Assembly (NCBI RefSeq): GCF_011305415.1
Contig: NZ_JAANOQ010000001.1
Coordinates: forward strand, 459,631-523,630
Direction: 5' to 3'
From: Flavobacterium bernardetii
Lineage (GTDB): Bacteria; Bacteroidota; Bacteroidia; Flavobacteriales; Flavobacteriaceae
DNA length: 64,000 bases
A program made the position numbers and the translations under genes. The notes beneath the pieces were generated by a model. The model was not told the origin of the DNA. It was given only the letters and a program-made list of their open reading frames with translations, and made no database searches. This document shows positions 52,755 through 61,798 of the stretch, piece by piece (position 1 is the stretch's first letter; each line of letters starts with the position of its first letter).

Positions 52755-55700
52755 ATGCATAATTTTTTTATTAAGGTTCATTATTTTGTTCAGAAAAATA
52801 AGTTGCTGTCTTTAGCGATTGCATTTTTGTATCTAATTGTATTTGGTTTTTTTGCATCAAAAATTAGATTCGAAGAAGATATTACTAGAATAATTCCGAA
52901 AAATGAAAATGCGAATATTGCCACAAAAGTGATTAAGCAATTAAACTTTTCAGATAAAATTACGGTTATCATCGAGAAAGATAAAAATGGAACCGTTGAT
53001 GATTTAACCGAAACGGCAACCAACTTTATTGATAGCTTAAAATCGTGTGAACCATATATTAAAAATATTCAAGGGAAAGTTGACGATGAAAATATTCAGC
53101 AAACTTTTGATTTCGTTTACCAAAATTTACCTTACTTTTTAGATGAAAAGGATTATGCTACTTTAGATAAGAAACTAACTAATGATAGCATTTCTCAGCA
53201 AGTTGAAAACAATTACAAAACCTTAATTTCACCAACAGGAATCATTGCCAAAGATTTTATTGTAAATGATCCACTAGGAATTTCATTCATTGCTTTGAAA
53301 AAATTACAACAATTAAGTATTGGTGACGATTTTATTTTAAAAGACGGATTCATAATCACAAAAGATGAATCGACACTTTTATTGTTTATCAATCCTAAAT
53401 TAAGTGGAAGTGAAACAGAAAAAAACACTCTTTTTGTTGATGAACTAAATAAAATCAAATCTAAATTTAATACTGTAAATAAAGGAAAAGTTTCTTTAGA
53501 ATATTTTGGTTCTTCTTTAATTGCGGTGGCTAATGCTAAGCAAATTAAAACCGATATTATTACTACGATTTTAGTTTCATTAGGAACATTAATGTTGATT
53601 CTAATTGTGTTTTATCGTAAAATATTAATTCCAGTGATTATTTTTATTCCAACCATTTTTGGAGTAGTGACAGCCATTGCTTGTTTGTATTTTTTACGAC
53701 AAACTATTTCAGCAATTTCTTTAAGTGTTGGTGCGGTTTTATTGGGAGTTACAATTGATTATTCCTTACACATACTCACGCATTACAAACATCATAACGA
53801 TTTAAAAACCGTTTATAAAGATATTACAATGCCATTAATTATGAGTAGTACCACTACGGCATTGGCGTTTTTATGTTTACTTTTTGTGAATTCAGAAGCG
53901 TTAAAAGATTTAGGGATTTTTGCTGCCATTAGTGTTATTGTGTCAGCGTTTTTCTCGCTATTAATTATTCCACATTTATACAAACCAAAAGACAGTTTAT
54001 TGCCTCCAAAAGAGAATATTCTAGATAAAGTTGCTGGATTTTCTTTTGAAAACAATAAAGTTTTAATTGGAATTACTTGTATCATAATTGTTGTTTCTTT
54101 TTTTACTTTCGGAAAAGTTACGTTCAATAATAATTTATCGGAATTAAATTTTATTCCAGATGATATTAAAAAAACGGAGGAAAAATTAGAGAAAAGAACC
54201 AATCTAACTTCAAAATCAATCTATTTAGCGGCTTACGGAAATTCAATTGAAGAAGCCATTCAAAATAACAGCAAACTATTTGATAGACTTTCACTGGAGA
54301 AATCGGATAAAAAAATAATTAATTTTAGTTCAATTGGCGGAATCGTATTATCGAAAGAAGCACAACAAGAAAAATTAAAATTGTGGGATACTTTTTGGAG
54401 TTCAAATAGAAAGCAATTTGTTCAGAATGCACTAATTTCTCATGGAAATGCAATTGGTTTTAAACCAGAAATGCACCAAGGATTTTACGACTTATTAAAC
54501 CAAGAATTTGAGATATTAAGTTTTAACGATTATAAAAAATTAAACGTACTATTTTTAGATGAATTCGTAGCTTCTAAAAATGGATTTTATACAATTACAT
54601 CAGTTGCAAAAGTTTCGAATACACAACGGGATAAATTTGTAAAATCAATCGATAGTCAATCTAGTGTTTTAGCCATCGACAGACAGCAAATGAACGAAAC
54701 GTTTTTAGGGAAACTTCGTGACGATTTTAATTCATTAGTCAACTATTCTTTTCTTGCCGTTATTTTAATTCTTTTCGTATTCTTCAGAAGAATAGAATTA
54801 GTTATCGTTAGTACAATTCCAATCGTGTTAACAGGTATTGTAACAGCAGGAATTATGTGGTTTTTTAATATTCAATTGAATATTTTTAGCACCATAGTTT
54901 GTACTTTAATTTTTGGTCATGGTGTCGATTTTAGTATTTTCATGACTAGTGCTTTACAAAAAGAACACACTACTGGTAAAAACGAAATGCCAACCTATAG
55001 AACTTCTATAATCTTAGCAGCTTTAACCACTATTTTAGCTATTGGAGCTTTAGTTTTTGCCAAACATCCAGCTTTAAGATCTATTTCATCCGTTTCATTA
55101 ATTGGAGTATTTGCTGCCTTATTAATTACATTTATTTTTTATCCGTTATTGTTTAGAATTTGCTTCATTAATCGAGTGAAAAAAGGAAAATCACCTATTA
55201 CATTACGATTGCTAGTTCATTCTACTTTATCGTTTTTATACTATGGTTTAGGCGGTTTGTTTTTCTCTTTGTTAGGAAAAGTGATATTGTTTTTAATTCC
55301 TGCCAAAAAGGAAAAAAAGATGCTGTGGTTTAGAAGTATTATTTCAAATTTCATGAAATCTGTTCTATATTCAAATCCATTCGTAAAGAAAAAAATAGTT
55401 AATACTCATAAGGAAGATTTTAGCAAACCCGCAGTTATTATTTCCAATCACACCTCGTTTTTAGACATTTTAGCTGTAGGTATGATTACACCAAAAATGA
55501 TTTATTTAGTGAATGATTGGGTGTATAATTCGCCTATTTTTGGTAGAATTGTGAAGATTGCAGGTTATTATCCAGCTTCTCAAGGTATCGAAGGAAGTGT
55601 AGAACATTTACGCGATAAAATTGAAAAAGGATATTCTTTAATGGTATTTCCTGAAGGAACCAGAGCAAATACGAATGAAATTAATAGGTTTTATAAAGGT

Positions 55701-56444
55701 GCTTTTTATTTAGCAGAGCATTTTAATATAGATGTCTTACCTGTTTATATTCATGGAAATTCTGAAGCTTTACCAAAAGGCGAACACATTATTTATGATG
55801 AAAAAATTACTGTTGTTATTGATAAAAGAATAAAAGCGGATGACAAATCGTTTGGTGATAATTATTCGCAACGAACAAAATCAATCAATAAATATTTCAG
55901 ATCTGAATTTGATAAATTAAGAGTTGAATTAGAAGACGAAAACTACTTTAAAGACAAATTGTTTTTAAGTTTTTTATATAAAGAAAGAGAAATTGTTTCG
56001 GAAGTAAAATCAGACTTTTTAGCGAATAAAAGCAATTATTTCAAACTAAATTCTTGTATCAATCCATCGGCGAAGTTGTTCCATATCGCTTCAGATTTCG
56101 GACAAATGGATGTTCTTTTGAATATGCAACAATCGAAAAGAAAAATAACTTCTTTCATCGAAGATCTAGAAAAAAGAGCTATTGCTAATTCTAATTATTT
56201 GGTTAATAAATATGGTATCACTTATGTGGAAAATCTTCAAGATTTCAATGTTAAAAACGATACGTTATTAATTTCAAATGCCAATTTAAATTTTGATTTA
56301 GTTTCAAATTATATAAGCCATTTTCAACAAGTAATTTTGTTCAATAGTTCTAATTTATTGCATAAATTTGAGCAGGCAAACTTTGAAGTCATTTCAAATG
56401 AAGACAAAATTATTGTTTTAAAAAATAAGATAAGTGAAAGATAA
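52755..56444 (+). CDS. MMPL exporter fused to a PlsC-type acyltransferase
   Basis: The 1229-residue protein has an RND/MMPL transporter part (about 1-815) with two sets of hydrophobic helices, about 12-34 plus 255-410 and 430-450 plus 645-800. A PlsC acyltransferase domain follows (about 880-1080), with the catalytic HTSFLD (His899, Asp904) and FPEGTR (965-970). A C-terminal extension of about 150 residues is unassigned. The fusion suggests that acyl transfer and export are linked, for example esterification of pigment at the membrane. It overlaps the next gene by 11 bp. Confidence 0.9.
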   Translation: MHNFFIKVHYFVQKNKLLSLAIAFLYLIVFGFFASKIRFEEDITRIIPKNENANIATKVIKQLNFSDKITVIIEKDKNGTVDDLTETATNFIDSLKSCEPYIKNIQGKVDDENIQQTFDFVYQNLPYFLDEKDYATLDKKLTNDSISQQVENNYKTLISPTGIIAKDFIVNDPLGISFIALKKLQQLSIGDDFILKDGFIITKDESTLLLFINPKLSGSETEKNTLFVDELNKIKSKFNTVNKGKVSLEYFGSSLIAVANAKQIKTDIITTILVSLGTLMLILIVFYRKILIPVIIFIPTIFGVVTAIACLYFLRQTISAISLSVGAVLLGVTIDYSLHILTHYKHHNDLKTVYKDITMPLIMSSTTTALAFLCLLFVNSEALKDLGIFAAISVIVSAFFSLLIIPHLYKPKDSLLPPKENILDKVAGFSFENNKVLIGITCIIIVVSFFTFGKVTFNNNLSELNFIPDDIKKTEEKLEKRTNLTSKSIYLAAYGNSIEEAIQNNSKLFDRLSLEKSDKKIINFSSIGGIVLSKEAQQEKLKLWDTFWSSNRKQFVQNALISHGNAIGFKPEMHQGFYDLLNQEFEILSFNDYKKLNVLFLDEFVASKNGFYTITSVAKVSNTQRDKFVKSIDSQSSVLAIDRQQMNETFLGKLRDDFNSLVNYSFLAVILILFVFFRRIELVIVSTIPIVLTGIVTAGIMWFFNIQLNIFSTIVCTLIFGHGVDFSIFMTSALQKEHTTGKNEMPTYRTSIILAALTTILAIGALVFAKHPALRSISSVSLIGVFAALLITFIFYPLLFRICFINRVKKGKSPITLRLLVHSTLSFLYYGLGGLFFSLLGKVILFLIPAKKEKKMLWFRSIISNFMKSVLYSNPFVKKKIVNTHKEDFSKPAVIISNHTSFLDILAVGMITPKMIYLVNDWVYNSPIFGRIVKIAGYYPASQGIEGSVEHLRDKIEKGYSLMVFPEGTRANTNEINRFYKGAFYLAEHFNIDVLPVYIHGNSEALPKGEHIIYDEKITVVIDKRIKADDKSFGDNYSQRTKSINKYFRSEFDKLRVELEDENYFKDKLFLSFLYKEREIVSEVKSDFLANKSNYFKLNSCINPSAKLFHIASDFGQMDVLLNMQQSKRKITSFIEDLEKRAIANSNYLVNKYGITYVENLQDFNVKNDTLLISNANLNFDLVSNYISHFQQVILFNSSNLLHKFEQANFEVISNEDKIIVLKNKISER

Positions 56445-57951
56445 ATACGACATAGTAATTGTAGGAAGTGGATTAGGTGGTTTAGTTTCGTCTATTATCT
56501 TAGCAAAAGAAGGTTACAAAGTTTGTGTCCTAGAAAAAAACAATCAATTTGGTGGAAACTTGCAAACTTTTGTGAGAGATAAAACCATTTTCGATACCGG
56601 AATTCATTATATCGGTGGCTTATCTGAAGGTCAGAATTTATACAAATACTTCAAGTATTTAGGTATAATGGATGAACTTAGATTAAAAAAAATGGACGAA
56701 GATGCTTTTGACATCATTTCTTTTGAAAGTGAAGGTGAAGAATATCCACATGCACAAGGTTATGAAAATTTCATTAAACAATTAGTTAAAAGTTTTCCTG
56801 ATGAAGAAGCAGCACTAGAAAGATATTGCAAATTAGTTGTTGATGTTTGTGATACTTTTCCTTTATATAATTTGAACGCTGAAGGGAAATACCAAAGCGA
56901 AATATTGTCATATAATGCTAAAGAATGTATTGACGGAATAACTCAAAATGAAAAATTAAGAGCCGTTTTAGCAGGAACTAATTTTCTATACGCAGGAATT
57001 GCTGAAAAATCTCCTTTTTATGTTCATGCTTTGTCTGTTAACTCCTATATTCAAAGTTCTTGGCGTTGTGTTAATGGTGGAAGTCAAATTACCAAACAAT
57101 TAATTAAGCAGCTTAAAAAATACGGTGGTGAGATTTATAAATACAAAGATGTTGCTAATTTTGAAGTGGAAGACAACAAAATTGTATCTGTAATAACAAA
57201 AGAAAATGAAGTTGTTAAAGCAGATATGTTTATCTCTAATATTGATCCAAAAGCAACCTTAAAAATGGTTGGCTTATCTCATTTTAGAAAATCGTATTAT
57301 GAAAGAATCGATAAATTAGAAAGTGTAATCTCTGCATTCAGTTTATATATTGTTTTTAAACCGAATACATTCAAATATTTAAATTGCAATTATTATCATT
57401 TTAAAAGTGCTGATAACGTTTGGACAGCTTACGAATATGACGATACTTCTTGGCCAAAAGCCTATATGGCTTCGATGAATTTTTCTGGAAAGAATGAAGA
57501 TTGGGCAGAAGGAATGACATTTATCACTTACATGAAATATGATGATGTTAAAGAATGGGAAGAAACCTTCAATACAACTGCAGAAAAAAGTGATAGAGGT
57601 TTAAGTTACGAAGAATTTAAAACTCAAAAAACAGAGAAGTTTTTAAGGGAAATTGAAGTTAAGTTTCCAAACATTAGAGATTGTATCAAATCGATTCATA
57701 CGTCAACACCACTTTCTTACAGAGATTATATCGGTGGAAATAGCGGCAATATGTACGGTTATGTGAAAGATTGCAACAACCCAATGCTAACTTTCATCGC
57801 ACCAAAAACAAAATTAGATAACTTGTATCTTACTGGACAAAGTATTAATATGCATGGTGTTTTAGGTGTAACTATTGGTGCAGTTCTAACTTGTTCAGAG
57901 ATTGTAGGTAAAGAGTATTTAGTGGATAAAATAAATCAGGAATCTAAATAA
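56434..57951 (+). CDS. FAD-dependent oxidoreductase, phytoene desaturase-like 2
   Basis: The 505-residue protein has the FAD motif DIVIVGSGLGGLVSSIILAKEG (about residue 5), GGNLQTF, GIHYIGGLSEGQ and C-terminal NLYLTGQSINMHGVLGVTIG. It belongs to the same family as the protein at 35128. The start is GTG 56434 inside the end of the MMPL gene. A redox role on the polyene or aromatic part is inferred. Confidence 0.87.
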   Translation: MKDKYDIVIVGSGLGGLVSSIILAKEGYKVCVLEKNNQFGGNLQTFVRDKTIFDTGIHYIGGLSEGQNLYKYFKYLGIMDELRLKKMDEDAFDIISFESEGEEYPHAQGYENFIKQLVKSFPDEEAALERYCKLVVDVCDTFPLYNLNAEGKYQSEILSYNAKECIDGITQNEKLRAVLAGTNFLYAGIAEKSPFYVHALSVNSYIQSSWRCVNGGSQITKQLIKQLKKYGGEIYKYKDVANFEVEDNKIVSVITKENEVVKADMFISNIDPKATLKMVGLSHFRKSYYERIDKLESVISAFSLYIVFKPNTFKYLNCNYYHFKSADNVWTAYEYDDTSWPKAYMASMNFSGKNEDWAEGMTFITYMKYDDVKEWEETFNTTAEKSDRGLSYEEFKTQKTEKFLREIEVKFPNIRDCIKSIHTSTPLSYRDYIGGNSGNMYGYVKDCNNPMLTFIAPKTKLDNLYLTGQSINMHGVLGVTIGAVLTCSEIVGKEYLVDKINQESK

Positions 57952-57956
57952 ATGTT

Positions 57957-59630
57957 ATGAAGAATAGAATATTTTTCTTTTTTTATTCATCTGTCGTTTT
58001 TTTGTTGCTTGTTTCCTGTGGAATTTCAAAATCATTAAAACATCAGCCAATAACGGCTAGTTATAACCAAACTATTCCGAAAATAGATAAAAAAGCTGAT
58101 ACATTATTTGTGTCTGGAAAGAATTCTTTACTTAAAAATAAACACCAACTTTGGGAGTTATATGTAGAAGGTGATCCGTTACAAGTGGGTTTAATTTCTG
58201 GTGCTTTAACAGATTCTTTACTGAAAAAACAAGAAACCATTTTCTTTTCTAAAATTAAAGATTTAGTGCCTTCAGAATCCAAACAAAAGTTGTTACGTTT
58301 CTTCTTAAAATGGTATAATCGAAAATTATATCTAAACATTCCTGAAGAATATAAAACAGAAGTTTATGGCTATTCAAGATATTCTTCTAAACAGTATGAT
58401 GCTATTGCACCAGCTTATTTAAGAAGTTTATATTTACATGGCGCACACGATATTGGTCATGCACTACAAGATTTAGCTTTAGTTGGTTGTTCTTCTTTCG
58501 CAGCTTGGGATACAAAGTCAGAAGATGGAAATTTAATTTTAGGAAGAAATTTTGATTTCTATGCTGGTGACGATTTTGCAAAAGATAAAGTAATTGCATT
58601 TATCAAACCAACTGAAGGAAATCCGTTTATGATTTACACTTGGGCAGGAATGATTGGAGCGGTTTCAGGAATGAATACAAAGGGATTAACCATAACTATA
58701 AATGCTGGAAAATCTAAAATTCCTTTAATTGCGAAAACACCAATTTCAATTTTAGCACGAGAAATTTTGCAATATGCTACAAATATTGAAGAAGCTATTG
58801 CCATAGCTAAAAAGCGAAAAGTTTTTGTTTCCGAATCTATAATGGTTGGAAGTGCTGTTGATAATAAAGCTATTTTAATTGAAGTTTCGCCCAATAATTT
58901 TGGCGTTTTTGAAGTAGAGAATAGTAATAAAATCATTTGTGCGAATCATTTTCAAAGTGAAGAACTTAAAAATGATAAACGAAATTTGAAACAAATTAGT
59001 GATAGCCATTCTAAATATCGATTTGATAAAATGACGGAATTGTTTGAAGCCAATCCGAAAATAAATCCAATTATTGCTGCAGATATTTTAAGAAATACAA
59101 AAGGATTAAACGATAAAGAAATTGGTTTTGGAAATGAAAAAGCACTAAATCAATTATTAGCGCATCATGGAATTATCTTTAAACCTAAAGAATTATTGGT
59201 TTGGGTTTCGGCCAATCCGTATCAATTAGGGGAATTTGTTTGCTACGATTTAAATCAAATATTTAATCAGCAAAATAACAAAGAAGAGATTTTTTCGTTT
59301 GAACGCGCCGATTTATCCATTGCTAAAGATCCTTTTTTAAACACGGATGATTATAAAAAATACGAGCAATATAGAGTTGAAGATCGTAAAATAGATGAAG
59401 CCATAAATGAAAAGAAAGTTTTACCTTTATCTCAAATAAATGACTACCAATCTTTAAATCCACATTTTTGGTTGGTATATTACAAAGCAGGTTTATACTT
59501 TTACAACAATAAAAATTTCACAGCTGCTTCAGCGCAATTTGAAAAAGCATTATTGTGTGAAATTACAACAGCAACAAGTAAATTGCAGGTTGAAAAATTA
59601 ATAAAAAAATCAAAAAAGAAGTTGAAATGA
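57957..59630 (+). CDS. C45-type autoproteolytic acyltransferase/hydrolase lipoprotein
   Basis: The 557-residue lipoprotein (lipobox LVSC, Cys21) has an Ntn-hydrolase domain resembling C45 peptidases and 6-aminopenicillanate acyltransferase. VGCSSFAAWD holds the presumed nucleophile Cys178, exposed by autocleavage, and NLILGRNFDF and TWAGMIGAVSGMN follow. A C-terminal TPR-like tail (about 510-550) follows. As an outer-face lipoprotein it may catalyse an acyl transfer such as flexirubin ester formation, or hydrolyse an amide. Its ATGA overlap couples it to the CoA ligase. Confidence 0.83.
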   Translation: MKNRIFFFFYSSVVFLLLVSCGISKSLKHQPITASYNQTIPKIDKKADTLFVSGKNSLLKNKHQLWELYVEGDPLQVGLISGALTDSLLKKQETIFFSKIKDLVPSESKQKLLRFFLKWYNRKLYLNIPEEYKTEVYGYSRYSSKQYDAIAPAYLRSLYLHGAHDIGHALQDLALVGCSSFAAWDTKSEDGNLILGRNFDFYAGDDFAKDKVIAFIKPTEGNPFMIYTWAGMIGAVSGMNTKGLTITINAGKSKIPLIAKTPISILAREILQYATNIEEAIAIAKKRKVFVSESIMVGSAVDNKAILIEVSPNNFGVFEVENSNKIICANHFQSEELKNDKRNLKQISDSHSKYRFDKMTELFEANPKINPIIAADILRNTKGLNDKEIGFGNEKALNQLLAHHGIIFKPKELLVWVSANPYQLGEFVCYDLNQIFNQQNNKEEIFSFERADLSIAKDPFLNTDDYKKYEQYRVEDRKIDEAINEKKVLPLSQINDYQSLNPHFWLVYYKAGLYFYNNKNFTAASAQFEKALLCEITTATSKLQVEKLIKKSKKKLK

Positions 59631-60916
59631 TACCACATATTGAAAAACAATCATTAGTTGAAATTAAAGCATTTCAAGAATTGAAATTACAAGAAGTGTT
59701 GCAATATATGAATACGAATTCAGTGTATTATAAAAACTTATTTAAAGAACATAATATAGATGTTTCTAAAATAACTCGTTTGGAAGATTTACAAGGTATT
59801 CCAACTACAAATAAAGAAGAGTTACAAAAAAACAATGATGACTTTTTGTGTGTTCCAACGCATAAAATTATTGATTTTGCTACAACTTCTGGAACTTTAG
59901 GTGATCCAGTAACTTTCGGTTTAACCGATAACGATTTAGATAGATTAGCTTATAATGAAGCTATTTCATTCGATTGTGCTGGAATAAAAGAAGGTGATAT
60001 TGTGCAACTAATGACCACAATGGACCGAAGATTTATGGCTGGTTTAGCTTATTTTTTAGGACTTAGAAAAATGAAAGTTGGCGTAATTCGAGTAGGAGCA
60101 GGTATTCCTGAATTACAATGGGATTCCATTTTAAAGTATAAACCAACGTATTTAATTACAGTTCCATCATTTTTGTTGAAACTTATTGAATACGCCGATT
60201 CACACGGAATTGATTATAATAATTTAGGAATTAAAGGTGCGATTTGCATCGGAGAATCATTGCGTAACCAGGATTTTACAAATTCAATATTAGCAGATAA
60301 AATCGCAAGTAAGTGGAACATAAAATTGTTTTCAACTTATGCTTCTACAGAAATGAGTACTGCTTTTACAGAATGTGAACACGGAGTTGGTGGTCATCAT
60401 CATCCAGAATTAATTATTGTGGAAGTTTTAGATGATGAAAATAAACCAGTTAAAGAAGGAGAAAGTGGCGAACTGACAATTACTACAATTGGAGTAGAAG
60501 CGATGCCTTTAATTCGTTTTAAAACGGGTGATATTGTCAAATTACATACTGATACTTGTGCTTGTGGTAGAAACACACTTCGAGTTGGACCTGTTGAGGG
60601 TAGAAAGCAGCAAATGATTAAATATAAAGGAACAACTTTGTATCCGCCAGCAATGAATGAAGTTTTAAACGATTTTGACTTGATTGAAAATTACTTAATT
60701 GAAATTTACACGAACGATTTAGGTACAGATGAAATTGTAGTTAAAATTGTTGTTTCTAATCCGTCAGAAGGCTTTTTGAATGAAGTTAAAGATCATTTTA
60801 GAGCAAAATTACGTGTGACACCTAAGATTGAATTTGTTACTAAAGAAGTTTTAAATCCAATTGTATTTAATCCAATGAACAGAAAACCAACCCGTTTTAT
60901 AGATTCAAGAAAATAA
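59627..60916 (+). CDS. CoA/carrier-protein ligase, phenylacetate-CoA ligase-like
   Basis: The 429-residue adenylate-forming enzyme resembles PaaK: FATTSGTLGDPVTFGLTDNDL (AMP-binding P-loop), STYASTEMSTAFTECE, then TTIGVEAMPLIRFKTGDIVKL with the metal-binding-like CACGRN and EGRKQQMIKYKG. It is the best candidate to activate p-coumarate for loading onto a carrier protein, the step after the ammonia-lyase. It ends 4 bp before the convergent phosphopantetheinyl transferase. Confidence 0.88.
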   Translation: MIPHIEKQSLVEIKAFQELKLQEVLQYMNTNSVYYKNLFKEHNIDVSKITRLEDLQGIPTTNKEELQKNNDDFLCVPTHKIIDFATTSGTLGDPVTFGLTDNDLDRLAYNEAISFDCAGIKEGDIVQLMTTMDRRFMAGLAYFLGLRKMKVGVIRVGAGIPELQWDSILKYKPTYLITVPSFLLKLIEYADSHGIDYNNLGIKGAICIGESLRNQDFTNSILADKIASKWNIKLFSTYASTEMSTAFTECEHGVGGHHHPELIIVEVLDDENKPVKEGESGELTITTIGVEAMPLIRFKTGDIVKLHTDTCACGRNTLRVGPVEGRKQQMIKYKGTTLYPPAMNEVLNDFDLIENYLIEIYTNDLGTDEIVVKIVVSNPSEGFLNEVKDHFRAKLRVTPKIEFVTKEVLNPIVFNPMNRKPTRFIDSRK

Positions 60917-60920
60917 TTAT

Positions 60921-61550
60921 TTATTGAATTACATAAGTTAAAACGTAGTTTTCAATTTCTTCTAATTGTACGGTATAACTTGTGATTATATCATTAATAG
61001 TCACATTCACAACACACGAACTTTCATTCAATTGAAAATTTTGAATTAAAATATTGTCTTTAAAACTCACATCGTTTTCTGGAATTAATTTGAATATAGC
61101 TTCTTTAATTGCCCAGCCAAACGTAGTAAGTGACATTTCGTCATTTTTACTTCCTTTAAAGTTAAGAATGAAATCTTCATTAAAAAGTAAACCAACATTT
61201 TTTAAGATTTTTTCATTTTTTAATTCGATGTCAATCCCAACAGGATTATCACTAATAATGACACAAGCAAATTCATTAGAATGAGAAATAGAGATGTGTT
61301 TGTTATCTTTTAAAAAAGGTTTTCCAAAGGAATCATAAAATAAATCAACATCTGAATAATTGATACTTTTTAAAAGTTGTCGAACTGCCAAAAATCCTTT
61401 TATGTGTTTTGAAGATTTCATCTTCTCTAATCGATTTAAAGAAGTTTCATTTAAAAAAAGATTCTCTTTTAAATCGGAAATTTCCTCATCAATTTTCCAC
61501 AAATAAATGGTTGTGTCTTTAGGAAGTGAAATTTTTTTATGAAAAGGCAT
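60921..61550 (-). CDS. 4'-phosphopantetheinyl transferase
   Basis: The 209-residue Sfp-like transferase activates carrier proteins by attaching phosphopantetheine from CoA. Motifs are ISISHS (86-91), VGIDIEL with Asp107 and Glu109, and GWAIKEAIFKL with Lys149 and Glu150. It is transcribed towards the pigment cluster on the opposite strand and is the obvious activator of the carriers at 33937 and 45370. It is the right boundary of the cluster. Confidence 0.92.
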   Translation of the reverse strand: MPFHKKISLPKDTTIYLWKIDEEISDLKENLFLNETSLNRLEKMKSSKHIKGFLAVRQLLKSINYSDVDLFYDSFGKPFLKDNKHISISHSNEFACVIISDNPVGIDIELKNEKILKNVGLLFNEDFILNFKGSKNDEMSLTTFGWAIKEAIFKLIPENDVSFKDNILIQNFQLNESSCVVNVTINDIITSYTVQLEEIENYVLTYVIQ

Positions 61551-61798
61551 TTTTGTTTATAAATTGAGAATTAGATGTTCATATAAAAAAAGTGGACAAA
61601 TCTATAAAAATTTAGAGTTGTCCACATTAGTGGAGTCGGAGACTCTATCACCCTTGGTGTCATTAAAAATCAAAGATACTCAATAATCTGATAATAAACA
61701 AGGTATTAGAAATTTTAATAAATTAAAATATCATGAAATATTATTGCATATCTCAAAATCAGGGTGTAGATTTGGGTTTAATTTAATAACATGTTATT
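61551..61798. other. Hairpin-rich gap before the recombinase
   Basis: GTGGACAA (61592-61599) pairs with TTGTCCAC (61618-61625), extendable by TCT/AGA. GAGTC-GGA-GACTC and CACC-CTT-GGTG hairpins (61633-61657) follow. No T-run terminator, tRNA cloverleaf or gene was found. A recombinase attachment site or a minus-strand leader for the phosphopantetheinyl transferase gene is possible. Confidence 0.5.
61744..61774 (+). promoter_or_regulatory. Promoter of the recombinase gene
   Basis: TTG (61744-61746), 20 nt and TAGATTTG (61767-61774) match the Bacteroidota promoter TTG-N17 to 23-TAnnTTTG. The ATG follows 26 nt later. Confidence 0.6.

Noticed and set aside
61626..61665. tRNA or tRNA 3' fragment as attachment site
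   Set aside because: GAGTCGGAGACTC and CACCCTTGGTG look like arms, but there is no TTC-containing T-loop or acceptor pairing.
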